36,016 nt of DNA from Candidatus Andersenbacteria bacterium RIFCSPHIGHO2_02_FULL_45_11. GTDB lineage: Bacteria > Patescibacteriota > Andersenbacteria > UBA10190. The notes under the pieces are model-generated. The model did no database searches. It saw nothing but the letters and a program-made list of their open reading frames with translations, and was not told the DNA's origin. The stretch is taken from positions 1 to 36,016 of the forward strand of contig MHHP01000021.1 in assembly GCA_001817055.1 (NCBI GenBank). The letters are read 5' to 3'. A program made the position numbers and the translations under genes. Numbering within the stretch: position 1 is the first letter of the stretch; each line of letters begins with the position of its first letter. This document shows, in pieces, positions 8,168-16,107 of the stretch.

Positions 8168-8698
8168 ATGACTGAATCAATATTGGAACCGGACCTTGTA
8201 GGGAAACTCTTTATGTTTGCGCACGATGCGCATACTAATCATAATCTGCGGGGCGAAGATCATGTTATTCGCAGAGGGTTATACCCGTACATTATCCACC
8301 CTATGTGGGCGGCCGGAACGCTTGTTGCAGATCCTACATTGCCGAAAGAAGAACGAATACTTGGGTATCAAATACTAGTTTTGCATGACGTGCTTGAAGA
8401 TACTTCTATAAAACTGCCCGAATGGGTAAGCGAAGAAGTGAAATCCGGAGTGCAGGCGTTAACACATGACAATTGGGAAGAAGAACAAGATGCAGTTACA
8501 CACTACACGCCCTTTTTAAAGCTTTTGAAACTCTGCGACAAAATCCAAACAATGTATGAACTTGCAATAGTAGATCCAAAAAAGGCACATGAATGGAAAC
8601 AGTTAATTGAACGCTTAGTGGTTGATGTTGAGGCGCACTACGGCAAAACGCGCGTAGTCGTGATTGCAAAGGCACTGCTTGAAGATACGGACTGGTAG
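8168..8698 (+). CDS. HD-domain hydrolase, RelA/SpoT-like fold
   Basis: A 176-aa stand-alone HD phosphohydrolase domain. Metal-binding residues are visible: H44 in YIIHP, the H73-D74 pair in VLHDVLEDT with E77-D78, and a later Asp in LCDKIQTM. The VLHDVLEDT motif is close to the (p)ppGpp hydrolase domain of RelA/SpoT and of small alarmone hydrolases, but no synthetase domain follows. The substrate could be ppGpp, another nucleotide or neither. The start at 8168 is chosen from the TATAGT box 9 nt upstream; the open frame runs back to 7940 across purC and that part is not real. Transcribed divergently from purC. Confidence 0.75.
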   Translation: MTESILEPDLVGKLFMFAHDAHTNHNLRGEDHVIRRGLYPYIIHPMWAAGTLVADPTLPKEERILGYQILVLHDVLEDTSIKLPEWVSEEVKSGVQALTHDNWEEEQDAVTHYTPFLKLLKLCDKIQTMYELAIVDPKKAHEWKQLIERLVVDVEAHYGKTRVVVIAKALLEDTDW

Positions 8699-8700
8699 CG

Positions 8701-8847
8701 TCGCGCTCCCTTCTCCTGTTTTGGGAGAAGGTTAGCTTTGCCTTTGTGCAAAGCGCGGATGAGGGGAAGTGAATAGCAGCTAACGCCCCTCACCCCTGCC
8801 TGCCGGCAGGCAGGCTAGCCCTCTCCCAGAACGGGAGAGGGGAACGG
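8701..8847. repeat. Intergenic two-hairpin palindromic element (family B)
   Basis: A GC-rich unit between the HD-domain gene and comF. One hairpin is CTTCTCC...GGGAGAAG at the left, another CCCTCTCCC...GGGAGAGGG at the right. A perfect 20-bp palindrome at 8795-8814 (family A) is nested inside. Related units lie at 14259-14373 (inverted) and 23493-23593 (inside a pilin-like gene). No gene is present. Confidence 0.75.
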
Positions 8848-8854
8848 CCAATTC

Positions 8855-9625
8855 TCACCCTCTCGCTACCACCGCGCCCCAGATTTGTGCGTTGGGAATA
8901 CTTGGTAACACCGATGCCGCCGACGAAAGCGTTGAGCCCGTTGTGGTGACATCGTCTATGATAATTACAATGGATTTTTGCTGGACAAGAGTTTTGTACG
9001 CTTCTTCTGATATCGCTAACGAAAACGCATCTTTCATGTTTTCGCTTCGAAGCGTATGTGGCAAGTTTGCTTGCGAAGATGTGGAAACGGTGCGCTGTAG
9101 AATAGGCGCAACTTGAATATTGCAGATGCGCCCAATTACATTGGCGATATCTTCACTTTGGTTAAAGCCTCGTGTACGCTGGCGCCACGAATGTAGGGGG
9201 AGGGGGACAAGTACAGCGTGTTCTGATAGCTCTTGTATGGGCGCAATAGTTGTAATGCGTGGAATGAGGAGCGCTGCCATAATCTCTGCAAGTGGCCGGA
9301 TGCCTTTAAATTTGAGCCATTCAATACCACGCTGCAACGCTTGATTGGAATATGTGCCTACGCTTACGACGCCCGTGAGAACAGTTTCCTCACGGCATGC
9401 AATGCATGTTGTGCCGCGAAATCGCTCTTCTTTGCATATAATGCACGTAAGAATATGGGGCGGCACGGTTGCCCTGCACTCTTTGCAATACCATGTTCCT
9501 TCTAGTAGGCACTGGATACACCGCGCAGGGGCCAGCGCATCACGCAAGCCCTCTGCTAATTCAACGAGATGCTGATACGGCTTCAACCTGTGCAACAACA
9601 ATAGAGCTTCCTGATTTGCGCGCAT
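8855..9625 (-). CDS. comF: ComF family phosphoribosyltransferase-like protein
   Basis: A ComF-type protein of about 256 aa. Members contribute to DNA uptake in competent bacteria through an unresolved role in handling single-stranded DNA. The N-terminal zinc-ribbon cysteines are present as CIQC, CKEC, CIIC and CIAC. The C-terminal phosphoribosyltransferase fold carries VLVPLPLH, RTRGFNQSE and the PRPP-binding loop IVIIIDDVTTTGSTL. The start at MRANQEA places the first 65 nt inside the end of clpC on the same strand, so the genes are probably co-transcribed and translationally coupled; a Met at 9673 is less likely. Together with the type IV pilus genes it suggests natural transformation capacity. 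Confidence 0.85.
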   Translation of the reverse strand: MRANQEALLLLHRLKPYQHLVELAEGLRDALAPARCIQCLLEGTWYCKECRATVPPHILTCIICKEERFRGTTCIACREETVLTGVVSVGTYSNQALQRGIEWLKFKGIRPLAEIMAALLIPRITTIAPIQELSEHAVLVPLPLHSWRQRTRGFNQSEDIANVIGRICNIQVAPILQRTVSTSSQANLPHTLRSENMKDAFSLAISEEAYKTLVQQKSIVIIIDDVTTTGSTLSSAASVLPSIPNAQIWGAVVARG

Positions 9626-12185
9626 TGAGTACGTGCCCTTCTCCAAATTCTTTATTAATAATGGAGTGGGCAATAGGGTCTTCTAATAGTTCCTGTACGA
9701 TACGGCGGATCGGTCGTGCTCCTTTTCCTTCTGTAAATGCACGCTGCGCGATTTCGGTAATGACGCCTTTAGATACTTCAAGCGTAATATCTTTACTCAG
9801 GAGAATATTTTGCAGTTCTCGTACGTTGTTCTTAGAAATCTTTTCCATGTCTTGCTTTGTGAGGGGGGAGAAGACGATTACTTGATCAATACGAGACAGC
9901 AGCTCGGGAGACATTTGGTTATGGAGCTCTTTAATAACAGAGTCTTTGAGCTGCTCGTACTTCTGTTGCGCGTCATCTTTTTCGTCTGATTCCTCCGGCA
10001 TTGCAAAACCCATTCTCGCTTGCTGAGATAATTCGTGCGATCCGATATTGCTTGTCATAATAATGATGGTGTTGCGGAAGTTCACCTTGCGTCCGTGAGA
10101 ATCTGTGAGCTCACCTTCATCTAGTATTTGCAGCAAGATATTCCATACGTCTCGATGCGCCTTTTCTATTTCATCAAAGAGAATGACGGAGTATGGTTGG
10201 CGTCGCACTGTTTCTGTTAGCTTTCCGCCATCTTCATATCCTACATAGCCTGCAGGTGCTCCAATTAATCGTGATACTGAGTGCGATTCCATAAACTCAG
10301 ACATATCTACGCGCACCAGCGCATCTTCATTTTCAAATACTTCACGAGCCAATACTTTGGCCGTTTCTGTTTTGCCAACACCAGTAGGGCCTAAGAAGAT
10401 AAAGGATCCAAGTGGCCGGTTTGGGCTAGCAATTCCTGCGCGCGATCTGCGCACATACCGTGCAACTGCGTGGATCGCGTGTTCTTGCCCAATGATGAAC
10501 TTATGCATTACATCTTCTAGGTTCGCGAGTTTCTTGGATTCTTCTTTAAGAATATTACCTGCAGGAATGCCGGTACTTTCTGCAACTACCTGTGCAATAT
10601 GCTCTGCGTTAATAGAGAGGCGCTTTGCATCGTTCTTTGCAGATATTTTTCTTGAGTATGCGGCAAGCTCTTCATTCAAAAGGTCTTCTTGTCGTTTTGC
10701 TGCAAGCGCATCTTCGTAATGCTCGGCCTCAATTGCAGTTTCTTTCTTTTGTCGAAGTGTCGCAAGCTCGCTTTTTAGTGTATTCGCTTTTTTCGCTTCT
10801 TCCGTACCTGCAATTTTCAGCTGCAGTGTTGCTGCTGCTTCATCTAATAAGTCGAGTGCTTTGTCTGGTAAAAATCTATCTGGAATATATCGGATACTCA
10901 TTTCAACAGCAGCTTGGATTGCCTCATCGGTAACGGTAAGCCCATGGTGCGCTTCATATGCTTCGCGCGCGCCTTGCAAAATTGCAGTCGTTTCTTCTGG
11001 AGTTGGCTCCTTTACTTGCACAGGCTGGAACCGGCGTTCAAGCGCAGCATCTTTTTCGATATGACGGCGATATTCATCCAGGGTTGTTGCGCCAATCACA
11101 GAAACTTCTCCGCGCGCCAGTACTGGTTTTAGCATGTTTGCCGCATCCATGCTGCCACCAGAAGACCCTGCGCCTACAATGGTGTGGATTTCATCTATGA
11201 ATAATATAGTGTCGCGGTTTTCTTCGAGTTCACGCATGAGTTCCTTAATTCGTTCTTCAAACTCTCCTCTAAATGTTGTTCCTGCTAATATGCCTGCCAT
11301 ATCTAACGAGAGGATTCGTTTGCCCGTAAGCTTTGCAGGCACATTCCCGTCTGCAATCCGTTGTGCCAAGCCGATGACAATCGCAGTTTTTCCAACACCT
11401 GGCTCACCAATTAAGATTGGATTATTTTTATTCTTCCGATTCAGAATACTCATTACGCGGTCCACTTCTTTTGCTCGGCCAATGACAGGGTCGAACTTAC
11501 CGCTCAATGCCATTGCTGTTAAGTCTTGTGTAAAGAAATCAAACGCAGGGGTTTTTTGTTTCTTTGATCCAGTGTGGGAGCCAGGCATTCCAGATGCGCC
11601 GGAAACCATACCTGCCTGTCGGTCAGGCAAGCCGGCAGCTTCTGGTAAAATAATACCACCTCTTTCTTTGTGTTCTCCGGACAGGCCTTCTTCTTGTCCG
11701 CCTTTTCCTGCATTGCCGCCCAGTAAGTTCGAAAGATCGGGGAAGTGGGATGTACTCTTAAGTACAATCTGCACTTGCTGCATCAGGGACTTTACGTCTA
11801 CAGGAGATTTCTCTAGCAGCCTGTACCCAACAGAATCCTTCAGCGTAAGAATTCCATATAGGATATGTTCTGTGCCGATGTAGCGATGATGATACTGAAA
11901 GGCAGTACGCGCACCTTTTTCAAACGCGGCGCGAGTATGTGCGGATAGTTCCTCTTTCCATCCGTTTCCTTTATCCATTACTTCAAGTTCAGTGCGAATA
12001 AATTCTGGTGTGAGGCCAAACTTTTTCAAGATACTGTATGCAAGCGAACCGGATTCTTGGAGCATGCCATAGAGCATATGCTCTGTTCCGATATGACGGT
12101 GCGATAATTCTTGCGAAACTTTTGATGCGGACGCAAGCACGCTCTTAAGGCGAGATGTGAGTTTGTCTTGAATTGGTTTTTCCAT
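9561..12185 (-). CDS. clpC: ClpC/ClpA-type AAA+ unfoldase
   Basis: An ATP-dependent unfoldase of 874 aa that feeds substrates to ClpP. Two Clp_N repeats occupy residues 1-145 (HRHIGTEHMLYG and HRYIGTEHILYG). D1 has Walker A GEPGVGKT near 260-267 and the ILFIDEIH Walker B. A middle region contains a UVR-like helix (HYEDALAAKRQEDLL), marking ClpC rather than ClpA. D2 has GPTGVGKT near 599-606, and a MGF tripeptide at 725-727 fits the ClpP-docking loop. The linker near 183-192 (EAAGLPDRQA) is encoded by a palindromic element. A minus-strand TATACT lies 6 nt before the ATG, so the mRNA is predicted leaderless. clpP is not in the window. Confidence 0.93.
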   Translation of the reverse strand: MEKPIQDKLTSRLKSVLASASKVSQELSHRHIGTEHMLYGMLQESGSLAYSILKKFGLTPEFIRTELEVMDKGNGWKEELSAHTRAAFEKGARTAFQYHHRYIGTEHILYGILTLKDSVGYRLLEKSPVDVKSLMQQVQIVLKSTSHFPDLSNLLGGNAGKGGQEEGLSGEHKERGGIILPEAAGLPDRQAGMVSGASGMPGSHTGSKKQKTPAFDFFTQDLTAMALSGKFDPVIGRAKEVDRVMSILNRKNKNNPILIGEPGVGKTAIVIGLAQRIADGNVPAKLTGKRILSLDMAGILAGTTFRGEFEERIKELMRELEENRDTILFIDEIHTIVGAGSSGGSMDAANMLKPVLARGEVSVIGATTLDEYRRHIEKDAALERRFQPVQVKEPTPEETTAILQGAREAYEAHHGLTVTDEAIQAAVEMSIRYIPDRFLPDKALDLLDEAAATLQLKIAGTEEAKKANTLKSELATLRQKKETAIEAEHYEDALAAKRQEDLLNEELAAYSRKISAKNDAKRLSINAEHIAQVVAESTGIPAGNILKEESKKLANLEDVMHKFIIGQEHAIHAVARYVRRSRAGIASPNRPLGSFIFLGPTGVGKTETAKVLAREVFENEDALVRVDMSEFMESHSVSRLIGAPAGYVGYEDGGKLTETVRRQPYSVILFDEIEKAHRDVWNILLQILDEGELTDSHGRKVNFRNTIIIMTSNIGSHELSQQARMGFAMPEESDEKDDAQQKYEQLKDSVIKELHNQMSPELLSRIDQVIVFSPLTKQDMEKISKNNVRELQNILLSKDITLEVSKGVITEIAQRAFTEGKGARPIRRIVQELLEDPIAHSIINKEFGEGHVLNARKSGSSIVVAQVEAVSASR
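11611..11629. repeat. Degenerate family A palindrome inside clpC
   Basis: An imperfect version of the 20-bp palindrome seen at 8795 and 32095. It is read in frame on the minus strand as LPDRQA in the glycine-rich linker between the ClpC N-domain and D1. Confidence 0.7.
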
Positions 12186-12191
12186 GCCATA

Positions 12192-12197
12192 AGTATA
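12192..12197 (-). promoter_or_regulatory. -10 box of clpC, predicted leaderless
   Basis: The minus strand reads TATACT exactly 6 nt before the clpC ATG at 12185. It sits directly behind the T-run of the upstream gene's terminator. Confidence 0.6.
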
Positions 12198-12201
12198 CAA
12201 C

Positions 12202-12234
12202 AAAAAAAATATGCCACCAGGATTTCCGGGTGGC
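12202..12234 (-). terminator. Rho-independent terminator of the 151-aa unknown gene
   Basis: On the minus strand GCCACC and GGTGGC pair around a 10-nt loop, then ATATTTTTTTTG with eight T. It lies 8 nt after the stop of the upstream gene. Confidence 0.85.
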
Positions 12235-12241
12235 GATTTGG

Positions 12242-12697
12242 TTACTTGATTGATTCAAGATAGGCGAGTGCAGCATGCGCATCTTGTGCTTCGAAGGATT
12301 CAAAACTTTCAAATTCGGAATCAAGGTTTGCATAGAACGTCAGGAGTCTTGGGACCAGCAGTTTTTTGATTTTTCCGTTCGGCATACCTGCGAGTGATGT
12401 CTGAAGAGCATGATGGTGACTATGGTGAGCATCGTGATTGATACGCCGATACTCAATCTGCAAAATCGATGGACGGATCTCTTCGGGAGTGTTATCCGTG
12501 ATGAAATACAGATCGTTGTTTGGGTCATATCCAAACGATAGTGCCATGTCTGGAACCGGATCTGACTCCGCGCTGATGAGTATGTATGAGTGGAATTTTC
12601 CGTCGCATCTGAATCTGGGACATCGATCTTTATCTGGCCTTACTGCGTGTGCCTGTAGCCACATCGAACGTTGTTGAGCTGTTGGTAGCGCGAGCAT
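12242..12697 (-). CDS. Unknown 151-aa protein, free-standing unit
   Basis: I do not recognise a family. The product is soluble with no membrane segment. It has two Cys near the N-terminus (CPRFRC), a His-rich stretch NHDAHHSHHHALQ near residues 87-99 that could bind metal, and an acidic, Phe/Glu-rich C-terminus. The expression signals are strong: GAGGAG (12706-12711) 8 nt before the ATG, a TTGACC-17-TATGCT promoter giving a leader of about 50 nt, and a good terminator. It is therefore a real single-gene transcription unit. Its signals match purC more than the leaderless neighbours, consistent with acquired or conditionally expressed DNA. Confidence 0.7.
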   Translation of the reverse strand: MLALPTAQQRSMWLQAHAVRPDKDRCPRFRCDGKFHSYILISAESDPVPDMALSFGYDPNNDLYFITDNTPEEIRPSILQIEYRRINHDAHHSHHHALQTSLAGMPNGKIKKLLVPRLLTFYANLDSEFESFESFEAQDAHAALAYLESIK

Positions 12698-12755
12698 ACG
12701 AATGTCTCCTCAAAAAGGAATTTCGTTGAATTGGCAAGAGAGCAAAACTGCGGCA

Positions 12756-12784
12756 AGCATAGTGCGAAACAGGGGAGTGGTCAA
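12756..12784 (-). promoter_or_regulatory. Promoter of the 151-aa unknown gene
   Basis: On the minus strand TTGACC (12779-12784), a 17-nt spacer and TATGCT (12756-12761). Predicted start near 12749, giving a leader of about 52 nt with a Shine-Dalgarno site. Confidence 0.6.
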
Positions 12785-12797
12785 GGCGTTCGTAGAT

Positions 12798-12889
12798 TTC
12801 TCCCCCTCGTATGAGGGGGAGCGAGAGGGGGTGCGTTGCTTGCTACGTACTGACCCCACCTCGCCTCCCCTCATATGAGGGGAGGAAAT
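12798..12889. repeat. Intergenic two-hairpin palindromic element (family C)
   Basis: Two hairpins, CTCCCCCTCGTATGAGGGGGA at the left with a short spacer, then CTCCCCTCATATGAGGGGAG at the right. The right half is the same as in the two exact 95-bp copies at 24625 and 25241. It lies between the unknown gene's promoter and recX. Confidence 0.85.
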
Positions 12890-12908
12890 ACGCTACAATC
12901 TATATATT

Positions 12909-13343
12909 ATGCAAAAATCATCGGAAAAATCTGCGCGTCATATTGCGATTGATATTTTATCCCGGCGGGATAATAGCGTGCGAGAAGTGCGGCAGAAGCT
13001 GAAGAAGAAGGGGATTGCCGAAGAAGATATTGCTGAAACAGTAGATTGGCTGCAAGAAAAAAAGCTATTAGACGATAGCGTCTTTGCTCAGAAAAAAGCT
13101 GAAAGCATATATCGAACCAAGCTGGTAGGCCCTTCATATATAAGGATGAAATTAAAATCAGCAGGAATTGAAGACTCTACAATAGAGATAGTATTGGACG
13201 ATCTGGCTGATAATCAGCAGTGGCAAGACCGTGCCAGGCAGGCAATAGCGCAATGGAAAAAAGCGCATCCTAAACACGCAGAAGACAAAACCCGCCACAT
13301 GCGGTTTTTAGCATCAAGAGGATTTGATCTATATCTCTCGTAA
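12909..13343 (+). CDS. recX: Regulatory protein RecX
   Basis: A 144-aa helical protein of the RecX family, which binds RecA filaments and restrains recombination. It shows the tandem three-helix repeats of the family: ARHIAIDILSRRDNSVREVRQKLKKKGI, WLQEKKLLDDSVFAQ and GPSYIRMKLKSAGIEDSTIE. The highly basic, Lys/Arg-rich composition and length fit. A TACAAT box (12894-12899) lies 9 nt before the ATG and no Shine-Dalgarno site is visible. recA is not in the window. The 3' end overlaps the convergent htpX by 15 bp. Confidence 0.88.
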   Translation: MQKSSEKSARHIAIDILSRRDNSVREVRQKLKKKGIAEEDIAETVDWLQEKKLLDDSVFAQKKAESIYRTKLVGPSYIRMKLKSAGIEDSTIEIVLDDLADNQQWQDRARQAIAQWKKAHPKHAEDKTRHMRFLASRGFDLYLS

Positions 13344-14243
13344 TCGCTTGATTCGTTCTTCTAGCGGCGGATGAGTTGAAAGTAAGCCAGAAAAGGAACT
13401 CCCACCCCCTCTAACTCCCCCTCGGGCAGGGGGAGAACCAAACGGGTTTGCAATAAACAGGTGTGCCGTTGCATTGCTCGCAGTTTCTAGTGGGCTGCTA
13501 TGAGCGATTTTTTCTAATGCCCGCGCTAATCCTTCCGGGTAGCGTGTTAATAGTGCACCGGAAGAATCTGCCAAGTATTCCCGTTGGCGAGAAATCGCAA
13601 GTTGGATAATTTGCGCAATGATGGGGGATATAAGGAGGAGAACAATGCTGATAATTGCAATAAGTGCATTACTTTGATTGTTATCTCGACTTCTACGCCC
13701 ACCTCCAAAGAACATTGACCTGCCCACCAAGTCAGACAAAATCACAATGAACCCAACAAAGATTGCAACGAGTGTAGAAAATCGGATGTCATAATTTTTT
13801 ACATGAGATAGTTCGTGCGCAAGTACGCCTTCAAGCTCAGATTGCTCTAGTGCATGTAATAATCCTGTAGTTACTGCAATAGATGCATGCTCCGGGTCGC
13901 GCCCTGTTGCAAATGCGTTCATGGCAGGGGATTGGATAATATATATCTTTGGTGTTGGTACGCCTGCTGTAATTGCCAAGTTTTCAATAATGCGCGTAAG
14001 TTCCGGCGCTTCTTCTTTGGTAACCGCCTGTGCACGATTTGCAGCTAGTGCAATTTTATCTCCCGTATAGTAACCGATGAGCGAAGAAGGGATAGCGAGT
14101 ATAGCAGCGAGTATAGCGAGCGAAAAGTCTTGGTATCGAGAATACGAATACAGTGCGACAACACCGATTACGAATACAAGAACAATTACAACGAGAAAAA
14201 TTGATTTTCGCTTATTCGAAGAAATTTGTGAGTAGATGGTCAT
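13329..14243 (-). CDS. htpX: HtpX-type M48 membrane metalloprotease
   Basis: A zinc endopeptidase of the inner membrane, implicated in membrane protein quality control, 304 aa. Two N-terminal membrane helices lie at about 14-32 and 40-58. The zinc motif HELSH is at 143-147, with the third ligand Glu222 in REYLAD. Two more hydrophobic segments lie at about 155-175 and 193-216. Near the C-terminus, residues 270-282 (SPPARGGVRGGGS) come from an in-frame palindromic element and precede the conserved closing STHPPLEERIKRL. It follows lemA on the same strand, a frequent pairing, but a 135-bp palindromic element lies between the two genes. The start codon lacks a clear ribosome binding site. Confidence 0.9.
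   Translation of the reverse strand: MTIYSQISSNKRKSIFLVVIVLVFVIGVVALYSYSRYQDFSLAILAAILAIPSSLIGYYTGDKIALAANRAQAVTKEEAPELTRIIENLAITAGVPTPKIYIIQSPAMNAFATGRDPEHASIAVTTGLLHALEQSELEGVLAHELSHVKNYDIRFSTLVAIFVGFIVILSDLVGRSMFFGGGRRSRDNNQSNALIAIISIVLLLISPIIAQIIQLAISRQREYLADSSGALLTRYPEGLARALEKIAHSSPLETASNATAHLFIANPFGSPPARGGVRGGGSSFSGLLSTHPPLEERIKRLREI
13399..13436. repeat. Single-hairpin palindromic element in htpX (family D)
   Basis: An inverted relative of the 42-bp unit found twice in pheT. Its core hairpin is CTCCCCCTCGGGCAGGGGGAG. It is read on the minus strand in the same frame as the first pheT copy, giving S-P-P-A-R-G-G. Confidence 0.85.
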
Positions 14244-14258
14244 TGTTTATATAGTTAT

Positions 14259-14373
14259 CCCCTCGCCCCGGATGGGGAGAGGGTTAGCCTGCCTGCCGGC
14301 AGGGGTGAGGGGCCGTTAAGTCGACTAATTTCCCCTCATCCTCGCCTTCTCCCCGTCAGGGGAGAAGGGAGCG
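14259..14373. repeat. Two-hairpin palindromic element between lemA and htpX (family B, inverted)
   Basis: The reverse complement of this stretch follows the same order as 8701-8847: CTCCCTTCTCCC hairpin, GAGGATGAGGGG, CCCCTCACCC, then CCTCTCCC hairpin. It contains a 16-bp part of the family A palindrome at 14288-14303. It fills most of the gap between lemA and htpX. Confidence 0.8.
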
Positions 14374-14379
14374 GCTACG

Positions 14380-14931
14380 CTAAAACTTCACCTCCGGAAC
14401 GGCTCGTTCACTTTCATCGTCAAGTTCAAAGAACTCTCGTTGTACAAATCCGAACATGGAAGCGATTACGTTGCTTGGCACAGTTTCAATTGCAGTATTA
14501 AAGTCTCGCACCACGCCGTTATAGAAGCGCCTAGATGCCTGAATCTTATTCTCCGTATCAGATAGTTCGCGCTGCAATTCCAAGAAGTTCGTATTTGATT
14601 TCAAGTCTGGGTAATTTTCTGAAACTGCAAACAGTGACTTCAAGGTTGAAGAAAGTGCGTTTTCTGCCTGTGCATGCTGTGCAGGAGTTTGTGCCGCAAG
14701 TGCCTGGGTGCGAGCTGCGGTTACAGAATCTAGTGTTGCGCGTTCATGTGACGCATATCCTTTTACCGTTTCAATGAGGTTAGGAATTAAGTTGTGACGA
14801 CGTTTTAATTGTACGTCGATATCGCTCCACGCTTCTTGTGCGCGATTTTTCTGCCGCACTAATGAGTTGTATGCGAATAGGATATACGCAACAACTGCAA
14901 CGATAATTCCGATAATCCAAGATGTAATCAT
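14380..14931 (-). CDS. lemA: LemA family membrane-anchored protein
   Basis: A 183-aa protein with one N-terminal membrane helix (residues 4-22) and a long helical domain. It carries the family signature YNSLVRQKNRAQEAWSDIDVQLKRRHNLIPNLIETVKGY and later ENYPDLKSN, ELSDTENKIQASRRFYNG and FNTAIETVPSNVIA. The function is poorly defined; LemA often accompanies HtpX, as here. Its start is only 22 nt from the divergent pilM start. A minus-strand TATCAT (14938-14943) lies 6 nt upstream, predicting a leaderless mRNA. Confidence 0.92.
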   Translation of the reverse strand: MITSWIIGIIVAVVAYILFAYNSLVRQKNRAQEAWSDIDVQLKRRHNLIPNLIETVKGYASHERATLDSVTAARTQALAAQTPAQHAQAENALSSTLKSLFAVSENYPDLKSNTNFLELQRELSDTENKIQASRRFYNGVVRDFNTAIETVPSNVIASMFGFVQREFFELDDESERAVPEVKF

Positions 14932-14937
14932 ATAATT

Positions 14938-14955
14938 ATGATACTATCGTATCAT
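14938..14955. promoter_or_regulatory. Overlapping divergent promoters in a palindrome (lemA/pilM)
   Basis: ATGATAC-TATC-GTATCAT is a 7-bp inverted repeat with a 4-nt loop, ending in the pilM start region. On the minus strand TATCAT is 6 nt from the lemA ATG. On the plus strand TACTAT (14942-14947) is 6 nt from the pilM ATG. The two -10 boxes share bases, so polymerase can probably serve only one side at a time; a dimeric regulator could also bind the palindrome. Confidence 0.55.
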
Positions 14956-16066
14956 GGCATTTTTTGGAAGCCCAACATCATATATAGGAGTTGATCTCGG
15001 CACGTCTACGTCAAAAATCGTAGAGCTTGTGGATCGTAGACGCAGAATCGAGCTTACAACGTACGCGGAATCGAACATGCGTAACTTGCTGGTGAATCCG
15101 CCTAATGGGGATGCAGACGCAATTTCTCGTACTGCTGAAATTCTGCACCAAATGATGGAGCGTGCAGGCACCGTTGCAGATTCCGCCGTTGCGGCACTTC
15201 CTGGGGGCGTCGTATTTTCTACCGTGCTTATGATGCCTCGTATACCGGATTCAGAAATGGAAAAAGCAGTTCGCTTTGCCGCAAGAGATGTAGTGCCTGC
15301 CGACATTGATGAAATGGTTTTGGGCTGGAGTCGTGTAGGCAGTGGACCTCATATGACAACAGACCATGCAGACGCTGCACTGTCTGCAGATACTGAAAAG
15401 ACGGCAGCATCACCAGATGGCCCCATGCCTGTATTTATTACAGCAGCTCCAAAAGATATTGTGTCCCGCTACATTGCAGTGTTTGAGAATATGCAAATTA
15501 CATTGCTCGCATTAGAAGTGGAAACGTTTCCACTTGTGCGTTCGCTTGTGCATAGCGCTGATGCATCAACGCTAGTAGTAGATATCGGTTCTCGCGCCAC
15601 TACATTCCATATTATAGATGGTGGCACGCCCAGAGTTTCTCATACGATTGATTTTGGCGGTTACGATATTACCTCGGCCGTTGCGCAATCTCTTGGAATT
15701 GCAGAAGGCGATGCAGAGCTTCGTAAAGTTGAGCATGGGTTGCTTGCAGAGCAAGACGATGCTGCACGAAGTGCGATTGAATCTGCAGTGGTGCGCCAAG
15801 CAGAAAAAGCAAAAGATTTATTAAACCTCTATGAACAAAAAGAACACAAGCGCATTACAAAAGCTGTATTAATAGGAGGCGGAGCAAACTTACAGGGCTT
15901 GTCAGAATATTGGAGTCGTACTGTCGGAGTGCAAACCACCGTCGGCAATCCGTGGAAAGGATTAGCGTATTCGCAAAAGCTAGAAGACGTGCTTACTGAG
16001 ATTGGTCCGCGGTTCGGAGTTGCGGTTGGATTGGCATTGCGCGGTTTTGCACATGTGCCTTCGTAA
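14954..16066 (+). CDS. pilM: Type IV pilus assembly protein PilM
   Basis: An actin-like, ATP-binding cytoplasmic protein of 370 aa that anchors the PilN/PilO alignment complex. The phosphate-1 motif IGVDLGTSTSKIVEL is at residues 11-25. TLVVDIGSRATTFHII and VLIGGGANLQGL follow, as in the FtsA/PilM fold. First gene of the pilus operon. No Shine-Dalgarno site; a -10-like TACTAT lies 6 nt upstream. An inserted charged stretch near residues 140-155 (HADAALSADTEKTAASPDG) is low complexity. Confidence 0.92.
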   Translation: MAFFGSPTSYIGVDLGTSTSKIVELVDRRRRIELTTYAESNMRNLLVNPPNGDADAISRTAEILHQMMERAGTVADSAVAALPGGVVFSTVLMMPRIPDSEMEKAVRFAARDVVPADIDEMVLGWSRVGSGPHMTTDHADAALSADTEKTAASPDGPMPVFITAAPKDIVSRYIAVFENMQITLLALEVETFPLVRSLVHSADASTLVVDIGSRATTFHIIDGGTPRVSHTIDFGGYDITSAVAQSLGIAEGDAELRKVEHGLLAEQDDAARSAIESAVVRQAEKAKDLLNLYEQKEHKRITKAVLIGGGANLQGLSEYWSRTVGVQTTVGNPWKGLAYSQKLEDVLTEIGPRFGVAVGLALRGFAHVPS

Positions 16067-16107
16067 TCTGTATGTGGTATAGTCAGTACTAGTATCCTTC
16101 TTTATTT

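Noticed and set aside
8795..8814. CRISPR-like or phage attachment palindrome
   Set aside because: The same palindrome is dispersed singly, including inside pheS; there are no regular spacers, cas genes or integrase.
8721..8846. Hairpins that look like terminators for the HD-domain gene or comF
   Set aside because: No T-run follows the stems on either strand, and the stretch matches repeat family B at two other places.
9673..9673. Upstream ATG as the comF start
   Set aside because: It would lengthen the overlap with clpC to 113 nt and adds no family sequence; the ATG at 9625 is closer to the zinc-ribbon start.
12811..13002. A 63-aa open frame between the unknown gene and recX
   Set aside because: It is the translated family C element plus a shifted reading of recX; no promoter or family match.
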